Positions 1-6,955 of a stretch of 12,500 bases of DNA are shown piece by piece. The stretch is from a bacterium (GTDB lineage Bacteria; Patescibacteriota; Minisyncoccia; Minisyncoccales; CG1-02-41-26), in assembly GCA_018400675.1 (NCBI GenBank), contig JAGYMG010000012.1, forward strand, positions 1-12,500, in the 5' to 3' direction. A program made the translations under genes and the position numbers. Position 1 is the first letter of the stretch. Every line of letters starts with the position of its first letter. The notes under the pieces were generated by a model. The model was given only the letters and a program-made list of their open reading frames with translations, searched no databases and had not been told where the DNA came from.

Positions 1-73
1 CTTCTTTAGTCTTTTCTTCTTGCTGCTCTTCTTTAACTTCTTCTTTTACTTCTTTTTTTTCTTCTTCTGCCAT
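1..73 (-). CDS. rplL: Probable ribosomal protein L7/L12, N-terminal fragment (runs off the window)
   Basis: This is an open frame starting with ATG at 73-71 and continuing past the window edge, so only 24 codons are visible. They encode an almost entirely charged stretch beginning MAEEEKKEVKEEV and rich in Glu, Lys and Gln. The call rests on position. It lies 24 bases after the stop of rplJ, and L10 and L7/L12 genes are adjacent in nearly all bacteria because the two proteins form the ribosomal stalk. The visible residues do not match the usual L7/L12 N-terminal dimerisation helix. If the gene is rplL, that domain must follow a charged extension, which I recall as a feature of some CPR L7/L12 proteins. 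There is no Shine-Dalgarno sequence before the ATG; the spacer is A/T only. Another charged-tail protein cannot be excluded from what is visible. Confidence 0.65.
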   Translation of the reverse strand, partial: MAEEEKKEVKEEVKEEQQEEKTKE

Positions 74-97
74 AATATTTATTAGTAAATAATTTAT

Positions 98-622
98 TTA
101 TTGCGTTGACCTTTTACTTAAGAGAAAAACAAAATTTCTCAAATTTCCTTTTAAAGCATTAACAAAACCATAACAAGGACTATTAAAGATAGCTACCAAT
201 TTCGCTAAGAGCTCTTCACGGGAAGGTAATTCAGCCATCTCAACAACTTGTTGCTGGACAGCAAAATTATCTCCAAAAACACCTCCTAAGATTTTTATAT
301 TTTCATTACCCTTAGCAAACCTATGGACAATCTTTGAAGCTGTTATCTCATCTCCGAACCCAAAGACAATAGCAATCTGTCCTTCCATTTTTGTTAATTC
401 ATTCCCTATTTCTTTGGCCCCTAAGGATTCAAGCACAAGGCCTAGCAAAGTCTTTTTGGTGACCTTTAAGAGACAACCGTTATCTTTTAATTGATTCCTC
501 ATCTCAAAAAGATCTTCAGCTTTTGAACCTTTAAAATCAATAAAAACCACTGATTGCTTTTGTTCAAAAGCATCGGTCAGCTCTTTAACTATTTCTTTTT
601 TTTCTTCTTTATTCTTAGCCAT
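98..622 (-). CDS. rplJ: Large ribosomal subunit protein L10 (uL10)
   Basis: This 174-residue protein has the usual length for bacterial L10. Residues 1-100 form the RNA-binding domain that docks on 23S rRNA, with the typical opening NKEEKKEIVKEL, the FIDFKG strand near 27-32 and LLKVTKKTL near 51-59. The conserved segment ELPSREELLAKLVAIFNSP lies at 131-149. The C-terminal helix after it carries L7/L12 dimers to form the stalk. I chose the ATG at 622-620 because it gives the usual MAKNKE start; an in-frame TTG three codons upstream would add only M-I-I and is less likely. No Shine-Dalgarno sequence is visible. The gene follows an L10-binding leader RNA, so autoregulation by the L10-L12 complex is expected. 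Probable rplL follows after 24 bases. Confidence 0.97.
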   Translation of the reverse strand: MAKNKEEKKEIVKELTDAFEQKQSVVFIDFKGSKAEDLFEMRNQLKDNGCLLKVTKKTLLGLVLESLGAKEIGNELTKMEGQIAIVFGFGDEITASKIVHRFAKGNENIKILGGVFGDNFAVQQQVVEMAELPSREELLAKLVAIFNSPCYGFVNALKGNLRNFVFLLSKRSTQ

Positions 623-628
623 AATAAT

Positions 629-656
629 CAAATTAAAAATCTGTGGTTCCCCACAG
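629..656 (-). terminator. Terminator-like hairpin (attenuator) before rplJ
   Basis: On the minus strand, a perfect 6-bp stem CUGUGG / CCACAG encloses a GGAA tetraloop of the GNRA type (656-641). AUUUUUAAUUU follows directly (640-630). This is the form of a short intrinsic terminator. It ends about 8 bases before the rplJ ATG, where a constitutive terminator would shut off L10 and L12, so conditional use is likely. Its 5' arm (656-651) lies inside the 3' closing strand of the L10 leader (659-649), so the two structures cannot form together. A 6-bp stem is short for a strong terminator. Confidence 0.6.
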
Positions 657-732
657 ACATACCCCTCATTATTGAATGGGTTTTATCCTCGGCAGGAATT
701 ATCTCTCTGAAGAGTGCCTGCTGTCTGGGGAT
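641..732 (-). promoter_or_regulatory. L10 leader (autoregulatory 5' UTR of rplJ-rplL)
   Basis: Read on the minus strand, the leader shows the conserved L10-leader layout. CCCC (730-727) and AGACAG (726-721) are followed by CAGG, a loop, and CCUGCCGAGG (696-687). The outer strand UGUCUGUGGGG (659-649) comes near the 3' end. CCCC/GGGG and AGACA/UGUCU pair with a two-base bulge to close the structure. GCAGG (721-717) pairs with CCUGC (696-692), and the GCCGAGG side fits the kink-turn part of the L10 binding site. In E. coli the L10-(L12)4 complex represses translation through such a leader. In B. subtilis it promotes transcription termination. The 3' closing strand here overlaps the terminator-like hairpin listed separately, which favours an attenuation mechanism. 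Confidence 0.85.
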
Positions 733-738
733 ATGTAT

Positions 739-767
739 AAGTTAACTTAAAAATAATTATTTGTCAA
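739..767 (-). promoter_or_regulatory. Candidate sigma-70 promoter for rplJ-rplL
   Basis: A perfect TTGACA -35 box (767-762) lies just downstream of the stop codon of the DJ-1-like gene. A weak -10 candidate, TAACTT (744-739), follows at 17-bp spacing. A start about seven bases later would fall near 732, right before the CCCC that begins the L10 leader. That fit between predicted start and RNA structure is the main support. The -10 box matches the consensus poorly, and the TATACA next to it is spaced too far. Confidence 0.5.
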
Positions 768-774
768 CTCTTCC

Positions 775-1362
775 TTAATAGTTGGACACATTAGCGATAG
801 CTTCTCCGAATTTACGAGCTGATTGAGGGCCGTTGGCTGTAATAATATTATTGTCTTGAACCACATCCTGATCTTGATAAATAGCTCCCTCTCCTTTTAA
901 TATCTTGATAGCTGACTTGTCCATAGGCGAAGACCAGATTGTCGCCTGTTTTCCTTTTAATACTCCTGCCTTAGCAAGAATAGCCGGAGCAATACAGATA
1001 GCTGCTAATATTTTATTATTTGTCAGAGCTGCTCTGGCTATTGCCCAACACCTCTTATCGTCTAAATAACTAGCTGCTCCGGCTCCTCCGACAAAAATAA
1101 TAATATCATAATCATTGATAGCTAATTCCTCCAGCTTAATATCAACCTCAACCTCCCCGCCATAAGTACCTACAGCCTTGCCTTTTTCAACACTGCAAGT
1201 AGTTACTCTGATATCATTCATTTCTAAAACTTGGCGAGGAATAAAATATTCTTCGTCCCGAAAATCTTTAAAAGCAATTATCATTACTGCTCTTTTCCCT
1301 CTAGCCTCCCCACTTTTATCAAGCCCAGCTGATGTTTTTGTTGCTATAGCTTGATTAGCCAT
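775..1362 (-). CDS. DJ-1/PfpI family protein
   Basis: A 195-residue class I glutamine-amidotransferase-like protein of the DJ-1/PfpI superfamily. The core starts at about residue 24 (KRAVMIIAF). The acidic residue expected next to the active site is in FRDEEYF (Glu37 or Glu38). VGGAGAASYL (91-100) and the nucleophile elbow AAICIAP, with Cys123 as the likely catalytic cysteine, follow. The C-terminal signature NNIITANGPQSARKFGEAI fits PfpI-type members. Family members have been described as proteases, chaperones, glyoxalases and protein deglycases, and the sequence does not decide between these. The first 22 or so residues are a hydrophilic extension without signal-peptide character, so the protein is probably cytoplasmic. 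It starts two bases after the mltG stop and is the last gene of the operon, ending just before the rplJ promoter. Confidence 0.9.
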   Translation of the reverse strand: MANQAIATKTSAGLDKSGEARGKRAVMIIAFKDFRDEEYFIPRQVLEMNDIRVTTCSVEKGKAVGTYGGEVEVDIKLEELAINDYDIIIFVGGAGAASYLDDKRCWAIARAALTNNKILAAICIAPAILAKAGVLKGKQATIWSSPMDKSAIKILKGEGAIYQDQDVVQDNNIITANGPQSARKFGEAIANVSNY

Positions 1363-1364
1363 AT

Positions 1365-2396
1365 TTAATTGGATAAATATTTATTTTTAGCAGTATTATG
1401 TTCTTCTAACGTCTTACTAAAAATAGTTTTTCCTTCAGGCGTAGATAAGTAATACCAAAAACTACTGTCTTCAGGATATATGGCTGCTACAATACTGTCA
1501 AGACCAGGATTAGCAATAGGAGCCGGGGGCAACCCTTTGTATTTATAGGTGTTATAAGGAGAATCTATCTGTGTATCCGTCAAGGGTATCCTGGTTGTTT
1601 TCTTGCCAGTTAAATAAATAATGGTCGCATCAACCTGGAGAGGCATTCCCTGTTTAATCCTTTTCCAGAGAACACCCGAGACTATTTTTTTATCCTCAAG
1701 ACTGTTAACCTCTTTTTCTAAGAGTGAAGCCATATTAACTATTTCAAAAAGGGTTTTTCCTTGAGTCTTGATTGCATCTTCCATAGCAGGAGTAATCTTA
1801 CTCTCAAAATTAGAAAGCATTTTTAAAACAATATCTTCTATTTTAGCACTACTCTTTATTGCGTAAGTGTCCGGGAAGAGATAGCCCTCTAAATGAGATG
1901 AAGGTTTTGTCTGAATAAATTCAAATCGCTGAGTAAAGAGAGGAGATGCCGAATTGTGATAGCTATCATCATAACCTTTATCTGGATAACCAACCACTCC
2001 AAAAAACTCTGCCCGGCCAGAAATATTTTTCTCCTCTAAGTAAGCGGCAATATCATCTAGTCCCCACCCCTCGATAATGGTTATGCTGTTTTTAATAACT
2101 GCTCCTTCTACAATCATATCAGCAATATCAGCTGCCGATTGATCAGAACTTACTAAGTACTGGCCGGCTTTAATCTTACGCGCTTCGCCCTTTAAGAAAA
2201 TATGGAGCATAAAGAAAAAACGATTTCTAATTAAATCTTCTCTTGCTAGACCCCTGGCAACCTGACTTAAATTATCTCCTTTTCTAATTGTGAATTCTTT
2301 TTCCTCTCCAGTCTCCACGGGCGAATAAACAAGCCACCAGTAAGATATAAAAAAAGAGACGATTAAGAGAATGGTGATATAGTTTTGTCTTGTCAT
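1365..2396 (-). CDS. mltG: Endolytic murein transglycosylase MltG (YceG-like)
   Basis: A 343-residue membrane-anchored lytic transglycosylase that cleaves nascent peptidoglycan glycan strands outside the cytoplasmic membrane. One transmembrane helix (about 6-26) precedes a LysM-like segment FTIRKGDNLSQVARGL (35-50). The YceG domain carries EGYLFPDTY (170-178), the catalytic-region motif NMASLLEKEV (221-230; Glu227 aligns with the catalytic Glu of E. coli MltG), QVDATIIY (254-261), and YNTYKYKGLPPAPIANPG (281-298). Length matches the family. The gene starts four bases after the pcm stop and is followed two bases later by the DJ-1-like gene. No Shine-Dalgarno site is obvious. A peptidoglycan enzyme here means the organism has a murein wall. 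Confidence 0.95.
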   Translation of the reverse strand: MTRQNYITILLIVSFFISYWWLVYSPVETGEEKEFTIRKGDNLSQVARGLAREDLIRNRFFFMLHIFLKGEARKIKAGQYLVSSDQSAADIADMIVEGAVIKNSITIIEGWGLDDIAAYLEEKNISGRAEFFGVVGYPDKGYDDSYHNSASPLFTQRFEFIQTKPSSHLEGYLFPDTYAIKSSAKIEDIVLKMLSNFESKITPAMEDAIKTQGKTLFEIVNMASLLEKEVNSLEDKKIVSGVLWKRIKQGMPLQVDATIIYLTGKKTTRIPLTDTQIDSPYNTYKYKGLPPAPIANPGLDSIVAAIYPEDSSFWYYLSTPEGKTIFSKTLEEHNTAKNKYLSN

Positions 2397-2400
2397 AACT

Positions 2401-3075
2401 TTAGCTAGTTATTAAAGGGACAAAAGAAAAGCCAGGATATTCTCTTGCCTGAAAATCAGCATCACTTTCTTTTGAAAACAGCCAGATAGAATTATCAATA
2501 GGCGTAACAATAGCGCCTCCTGTTTTCAGAACATCCCGCCAAGCAAGAGGCAAACTCTCTATAATATCCTTGCCTGCTTTCTTCTCTAAAGCAGCTGATG
2601 ATAATATTTTATCAACACCTGCCTGAAACCCAGAGAGATTAAGTAGTTGAGAGAGGTCCTTTGAGCCATTTTGATTAAGGAAAGAAACAATACCCTTGCT
2701 CAAATAGTTATACTGAATGACATTATCGCGGCCAAAAGAGAATAGCTCGGGGACAATTTCAAAAGCAACGACCCTCCCTTGAGGCTTAATTAATTCTGCA
2801 ATAAGCGCAGTTGTCCAGCCAGAACCAGCGCCAATATCTAAGACTTTCTCCCCCTCTTTAAGATTCAAGAGCTCCAGCATAAAAGCAACCACTAAGGGCT
2901 GGGAAATTGTTTGGCCATAGCCTATAGCAAGAGCTTCGTTTGCGCCAGCCATTGTTCTGATTGAGGCGGGAAGAAAGTCTTCTCTTTTAATTTTTTTAAA
3001 AGCCTTAATAAGGTTGGAACTCTTCAACCAACCCCCGGCAACCAAAGAATCAATAAGGGTTTTATAATTATTCAT
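2401..3075 (-). CDS. pcm: Protein-L-isoaspartate O-methyltransferase (PCMT family)
   Basis: A 224-residue SAM-dependent methyltransferase that starts repair of isoaspartyl residues in aged proteins. The family signature is clear: NEALAIGYGQTISQP (46-60), the SAM-binding motif I KVLDIGAGSGWTTALIA (77-93), the acidic end of the second strand VVAFE (102-106), and the later segment ending LKTGGAIVTPI. I chose the ATG at 3075-3073. An in-frame start at 3237 would add 54 residues lying wholly inside the permease gene and without family resemblance. The chosen start overlaps the permease stop by eight bases (ATGAATAA), suggesting translational coupling. The SAM motif has GSGW where many homologues have GSGY, a mild variation. 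Confidence 0.92.
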   Translation of the reverse strand: MNNYKTLIDSLVAGGWLKSSNLIKAFKKIKREDFLPASIRTMAGANEALAIGYGQTISQPLVVAFMLELLNLKEGEKVLDIGAGSGWTTALIAELIKPQGRVVAFEIVPELFSFGRDNVIQYNYLSKGIVSFLNQNGSKDLSQLLNLSGFQAGVDKILSSAALEKKAGKDIIESLPLAWRDVLKTGGAIVTPIDNSIWLFSKESDADFQAREYPGFSFVPLITS

Positions 3076-4318
3076 ATCTCCGAAGGGCTTCAACCGGCTG
3101 TAATCGTGCTGCTTGCCGAGCAGGCAGCAATCCAGCCAAGCAACCAACAAAGAAAGAGAATAATAATCCGAATAGGATAAGGGTTGGTGATATCGCAGCC
3201 GAAAAATAAAAAGCTGATTGAGTCCGGGTATAAACACCTATTAATTGAGCAAAAAGAACCCCCAAGACAGTGCCGCCTATCCCACCAGCCAGACCAATAA
3301 TCCCAGCTTCAATGAGGAATATTTTAGAGATAGCAGAATTCTTAGCTCCAATAGCTTTCATTGTTCCTATTTCCCTCGTCCTTTCCCGCACAGAAGTAAA
3401 CATTGTATTGGTGATGCCGATACCCCCTACAACAATAGCAATCCCAGCAAAAGCAAATATAGCTAATTGAAGGATAGAAAGAATACTGTTAGCAATACCG
3501 CTAATCTTTTCTGAAGTAATAACAGAGAAGTCCCGTGTGTCTTCCCCTATCTTTCTTTTTCTAGTTATTTCCAAATTATCTTTTATAGCTGCAGCCACTG
3601 TATCCAAATCCTCCCCTTCTCTGATAATAGCCATGGCCATATTAGCTGAGCCTTTCTGCTCACCCGTTAAATCATGATAAAGATCCAAATCAACATAGAC
3701 AGAGCTATCATCTGATTTATTGCCCAAAGAATTCAGATTGCCTACTATTTTAAATCTTCTCCCCTTTATTGTCATTTCTTCGCCTAATTTTACTTTCTGG
3801 TCAAACATATCAGTAGCCGTCTCCTTGCCCAGAATAATCTCCCTGCGACCCTCTATCGGCCATCTGCCTTTTTCTAATTCCCAGCCCTGAAATCTTTTAA
3901 ACAGGTCCAGACTTTTTTCCCATTTGATGCCAGCTATCATAATTGTTTTCTGCTCTTCGCCGTATCGCACAGACACAGTAGTGTAAGACATAGGGATAAC
4001 ATTAGCTACACCCCTTGTCTTTTCAATAATGTCCAAATCCTCCCTCTCTAGATTATCACCGCCCATAATCATTGACATCATCATCATCATTTCTTCTCCT
4101 CCTTCACCACCGCCGCCACCGGGCATAATCATAATAACATCCCCACCCAGAGCTTGTAGTTGCTCCATCATAGTATCCTTAAGACCCTCACTAAGAGATA
4201 ATAAACTGATAATAAGGAAGACGCCAATGACAATACCGAAAATAGTCAGCCAACTCCTGAGGGAACGGGTAGTTAAATTCCTTAAAGCTATTTTAAAATA
4301 TTCTTCTATTTGCTCCAT
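3068..4318 (-). CDS. MacB/FtsX-family ABC transporter permease
   Basis: A 416-residue permease with the MacB layout: cytoplasmic start and first transmembrane helix (about 24-43), a large extracytoplasmic domain (about 45-270), then three more helices (about 277-303, 333-360 and 374-398). Conserved family segments are present, including RERTREIGTMKAIGAKN (311-327) and the C-terminal LLPARQAARLQPVEALR. It should form a mechanotransmission-type exporter with the adjacent ATPase and the MacA-like adaptor, moving or extracting substrates on the outer face of the membrane. The loop after helix 1 has an unusual Gly-rich run (67-74) followed by MMMMMSMIM (77-85). The gene overlaps the ATPase gene by 13 bases and pcm by eight. 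The substrate cannot be deduced. Confidence 0.94.
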   Translation of the reverse strand: MEQIEEYFKIALRNLTTRSLRSWLTIFGIVIGVFLIISLLSLSEGLKDTMMEQLQALGGDVIMIMPGGGGGEGGEEMMMMMSMIMGGDNLEREDLDIIEKTRGVANVIPMSYTTVSVRYGEEQKTIMIAGIKWEKSLDLFKRFQGWELEKGRWPIEGRREIILGKETATDMFDQKVKLGEEMTIKGRRFKIVGNLNSLGNKSDDSSVYVDLDLYHDLTGEQKGSANMAMAIIREGEDLDTVAAAIKDNLEITRKRKIGEDTRDFSVITSEKISGIANSILSILQLAIFAFAGIAIVVGGIGITNTMFTSVRERTREIGTMKAIGAKNSAISKIFLIEAGIIGLAGGIGGTVLGVLFAQLIGVYTRTQSAFYFSAAISPTLILFGLLFSFFVGCLAGLLPARQAARLQPVEALRRYE

Positions 4319-5022
4319 AGGCTTTTAGCTGCTTGAGTATGATTTTTAATAATCTGGCCATCTTTAATGTTAATTAACTTATCACTGTATTCAGCAATAT
4401 TGGGGTCATGAGTAACAACAATAATCGTCTTATTCTCCTTTTTATGAAAATCGGTCAGTATTTCCATTATCTTTTGGCCGGTTACTGAATCTAAATTACC
4501 GGTAGGCTCATCAGCAATAACTACTTCCGGATTATTAGCAAATGCCCGAGCAATAGATACCCTTTGTCTTTCTCCACCGGACAACTCGGCCGGTTGATGG
4601 TCTGTTCTTTTGGCTAAGCCGACTTTGTCTAATAAATAAGCAGCTCTCTGTTCCCTCTCTTCTTTAGATTTTCCCTGAAAAACCATTGGTAGGGTGACAT
4701 TCTCTAAGGCATTGAGGTGAGCTAAGAGATTAAACTCCTGGAAAACAAAACCAATTGTTTCCCCTCGTAATCGAGAGAGTGCATCTTCCGGTAGTATACT
4801 AATATCTTTACCTTTAAGAAAAACTTTCCCTTTAGTGGGAAAATCTAAACAACCAATCAAATTAAGCAGGGTTGATTTGCCAGAGCCAGAAGGACCCATA
4901 ATAGTCACAAAGTCACCTGTATTTATTGCTAAGCTGGCCCCCCGGAGAGCATATAAATCAATCTTACCTAATTTATATATCTTCCAAACTTCTTCAAGTT
5001 TTACTATTAACTCTTGGTTCAT
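4306..5022 (-). CDS. ABC transporter ATP-binding protein, LolD/MacB-ATPase type
   Basis: A 238-residue ATPase with every motif of a working ABC protein: Walker A GPSGSGKST (43-51), Q-loop VFQEFNL with Gln95, signature LSGGERQRVSIARA (147-160), Walker B VVIADEPTGNLD (167-178) and the H-loop VVTHD with His205. The ADEPTGNLD form and the Q-loop context are characteristic of the LolD/FtsE/MacB subfamily, which works with FtsX-like permeases. The start overlaps the stop of the MacA-like gene in an ATGA junction, and the 3' end overlaps the permease start by 13 bases. The three genes are thus tightly coupled. ATPase and permease are separate genes, unlike E. coli MacB where they are fused. Confidence 0.96.
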   Translation of the reverse strand: MNQELIVKLEEVWKIYKLGKIDLYALRGASLAINTGDFVTIMGPSGSGKSTLLNLIGCLDFPTKGKVFLKGKDISILPEDALSRLRGETIGFVFQEFNLLAHLNALENVTLPMVFQGKSKEEREQRAAYLLDKVGLAKRTDHQPAELSGGERQRVSIARAFANNPEVVIADEPTGNLDSVTGQKIMEILTDFHKKENKTIIVVTHDPNIAEYSDKLINIKDGQIIKNHTQAAKSLWSK

Positions 5023-6632
5023 TCTTCTATTATAATTTCTTCGCCTTCTGATAAACCGCTGATTACCTCTACCACGTCATTCGAACCTTCCAGACCTATT
5101 TCTATTGCCCTTTCCTTTGTTTCTCCGTTCTGGAACACTTGCGCAAAATACTTATTATCTTTCTTAATGACAGCATTGTCTGGTATCACTAAGACATCTT
5201 GCTTAGTGTCTGTTCTGATGGCTAAATCGGCAGTCATCCCAGGCTTGATTGTATTGTCTATGCCTTCCAAGGAAATATTGACTTCATAATAGACGACCTT
5301 ATCTATTACCTTTTCAGCCGGGCTAATACTGATTACCTTTCCTTCAATATCCTTGCCTGGAAAAGCAATAAGATTAATATAAGCCTTGTCACCAATATTT
5401 ATCTTGACTACATCTTCTTCATAAATATGGGCCTCTATACTAAAGGGCGCTGCGGGTAATACTTTAACTATCGCTTCCCCGCTTAAGGTATTGACCATTT
5501 CTCCTTCTTCTTTATTAATTTCAGATACCTGGCCTTTAATCGGCGTTTTTAAATAAGCATCTGATATTTGTTTCAGCAATAACTGGTAGCTGGATTCGGC
5601 TTTTGCTATTTGAGCCTGATAGGAGGCTATATCTGACTCCCGAGGTTCAGCTAACAAAAGAGCAAGACTATCTTCGGCGGATTGGAGGGTGCCTTGAGCT
5701 TTGGTTAGACTGGCTTGAGCTGTATCTATGTTTGATTTATTAGTCAAGATTGTACTGGCAATAGTCTGTTGAGCACTAATAATATTGCCTAGAGCTGTGT
5801 TGATATTTGTCTTTTCTGTGTCTAAAGCAGCCTTATCTGCGGTTGAGACGGTTTTCTTATAACTTGATTCTTCACAGGTTGAACGAATAATAGCTAGAGA
5901 CTGATAGATTTTTGACAATGACTCCCTAGCTATAACCAGAGTCTGATCAATATCATCATAACGACCACTGGCTTGGGCTTTATCAAGATATTCCTTCACC
6001 TTTTCCATCTCTTCCTGGATAAAACCTTTATTGGCTCTCACCCTTGCGCTCTCCTGGTCATAATAATAAAAATAGTCCTCTTGAACAGACTTAACCATTA
6101 TATAAGCATTATAAATTTTCAGATAAGCACTATCCAAGGCATTCACAGCGTCTTCGTAATCCCCTTTTAAATCTTCTACTGCTTTCTTTTCAACATTATT
6201 CAAGTTCTCTTGAGCATCAGCTACTGATGTTTCTGCGTTAGCAACACTTGTTTCAGCTTGACGAATCTCCTCTGAGCTAGCTCCAGCTAATAGTTTGTCT
6301 AACTGAGCTTGATAATATTTTAAATCAGATTGAGCTTGCTTTGCTTGAATTTCAAGCTCTCCTGTTTCTAATTTAATCACGGTTTCTCCTGGAGCCACTG
6401 ATTGACCTACTTGAACATAAATCTTCTCAATCCGGCCAGGATTATTAAAAGACAACTCTAATGATTCGCCCTGTTTTACCTGACCATTTTCTAAAACCTC
6501 TCTAAAGACTTCCCCTCTTGCCACAGTTGCCAATTTATATTCAGATTCCTGGTTTTTGAAAAAAGAAAAATAGATTATCCCCCCTAAGACGATGAGGCTG
6601 ATAATTACTAGAACGGTTGTTTTTTTAGCCAT
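5019..6632 (-). CDS. MacA-like membrane-fusion (HlyD/RND adaptor) protein
   Basis: A 537-residue periplasmic-adaptor-type protein anchored by one N-terminal helix (about 6-25). The first half of the lipoyl-like domain is at about 60-93 (YVQVGQSVAPGETVIKLETG). A very long Ala/Gln/Ser-rich helical region at about 95-350 follows. The second lipoyl half is TPIKGQVSEINKEEGEMV (363-380). Beta-barrel and membrane-proximal domains end in LVIPDNAVIKK and a C-terminal GLSEGEEIIIEE. It is about 165 residues longer than E. coli MacA, nearly all in the helical hairpin. Residues 125-140 contain a near-perfect heptad duplication (AETSVAN/AETSVAD). There is a single cysteine, Cys253. A possible weak Shine-Dalgarno AAGGA lies 11 bases upstream. 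It starts the MacAB-like block five bases after the small membrane protein gene. Confidence 0.92.
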   Translation of the reverse strand: MAKKTTVLVIISLIVLGGIIYFSFFKNQESEYKLATVARGEVFREVLENGQVKQGESLELSFNNPGRIEKIYVQVGQSVAPGETVIKLETGELEIQAKQAQSDLKYYQAQLDKLLAGASSEEIRQAETSVANAETSVADAQENLNNVEKKAVEDLKGDYEDAVNALDSAYLKIYNAYIMVKSVQEDYFYYYDQESARVRANKGFIQEEMEKVKEYLDKAQASGRYDDIDQTLVIARESLSKIYQSLAIIRSTCEESSYKKTVSTADKAALDTEKTNINTALGNIISAQQTIASTILTNKSNIDTAQASLTKAQGTLQSAEDSLALLLAEPRESDIASYQAQIAKAESSYQLLLKQISDAYLKTPIKGQVSEINKEEGEMVNTLSGEAIVKVLPAAPFSIEAHIYEEDVVKINIGDKAYINLIAFPGKDIEGKVISISPAEKVIDKVVYYEVNISLEGIDNTIKPGMTADLAIRTDTKQDVLVIPDNAVIKKDNKYFAQVFQNGETKERAIEIGLEGSNDVVEVISGLSEGEEIIIEE

Positions 6633-6637
6633 ATTTT

Positions 6638-6946
6638 TTATTCCTTATCCAAAGGATATAATGATGATTTTTTTATAATAATCTTATAAATATTTTCTAT
6701 AAAATCTCCGCCGGCATAACCAATAATAAAAGCCAGCGCAGGTGTAAAGGTGCCCAGGAGAGTAAAGCCAACCTCCTTAACTGCAGCCACTGCTAACAGG
6801 CCAATAATGCCTGACAAGAAAGACATCGTTAGAAAGTAGTTAAGCTTAAAGGAGACATTCTTATAACTGTAGTAATGTTTGATAAAACCCACTAATCCCC
6901 TGATAACGCCGCCGGCAAAGCCGGTTATTAAAATTGTTGAATACAT
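6638..6946 (-). CDS. Small membrane protein of unknown function
   Basis: A 102-residue protein with three hydrophobic segments (about 3-22, 36-57 and 60-82), a basic stretch after the first (IKHYYSYKN) and a charged tail (IIIKKSSLYPLDKE). Glycine-rich motifs GFAGGVIRGLVG and IIGYAGGDFIEN frame the protein and suggest close helix packing. The size and layout recall small holin-like proteins, but I do not recognise the family, so no function is assigned. The gene lies nine bases after a 31-codon membrane microprotein and five bases before the MacA-like gene. It may belong to the exporter operon, perhaps as an accessory membrane subunit (inference from position only). Confidence 0.8.
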   Translation of the reverse strand: MYSTILITGFAGGVIRGLVGFIKHYYSYKNVSFKLNYFLTMSFLSGIIGLLAVAAVKEVGFTLLGTFTPALAFIIGYAGGDFIENIYKIIIKKSSLYPLDKE

Positions 6947-6955
6947 ATTTTTTTA

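Noticed and set aside
554..745. Plus-strand open frame across the L10 leader and start of rplJ
   Set aside because: It is antisense to the conserved rplJ gene and its structured leader, starts in a low-complexity T-rich stretch and resembles no protein.
3076..3237. A 54-residue N-terminal extension of Pcm from an in-frame upstream start
   Set aside because: It lies entirely within the permease C-terminal coding region, lacks family resemblance, and the internal ATG at 3075 gives the normal PCMT start and length.
4029..4328. Plus-strand frame rich in Ser, Pro and Ile opposite the permease
   Set aside because: It is the antisense reading of the Gly/Met-rich loop; the Pro and Ile/Ser runs come from the repeat codons on the coding strand.
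5019..5021. Recoded UGA (glycine) as in some CPR lineages
   Set aside because: UGA terminates the MacA-like protein at the expected C-terminus in an ATGA junction with the ATPase gene, so the standard bacterial code fits.
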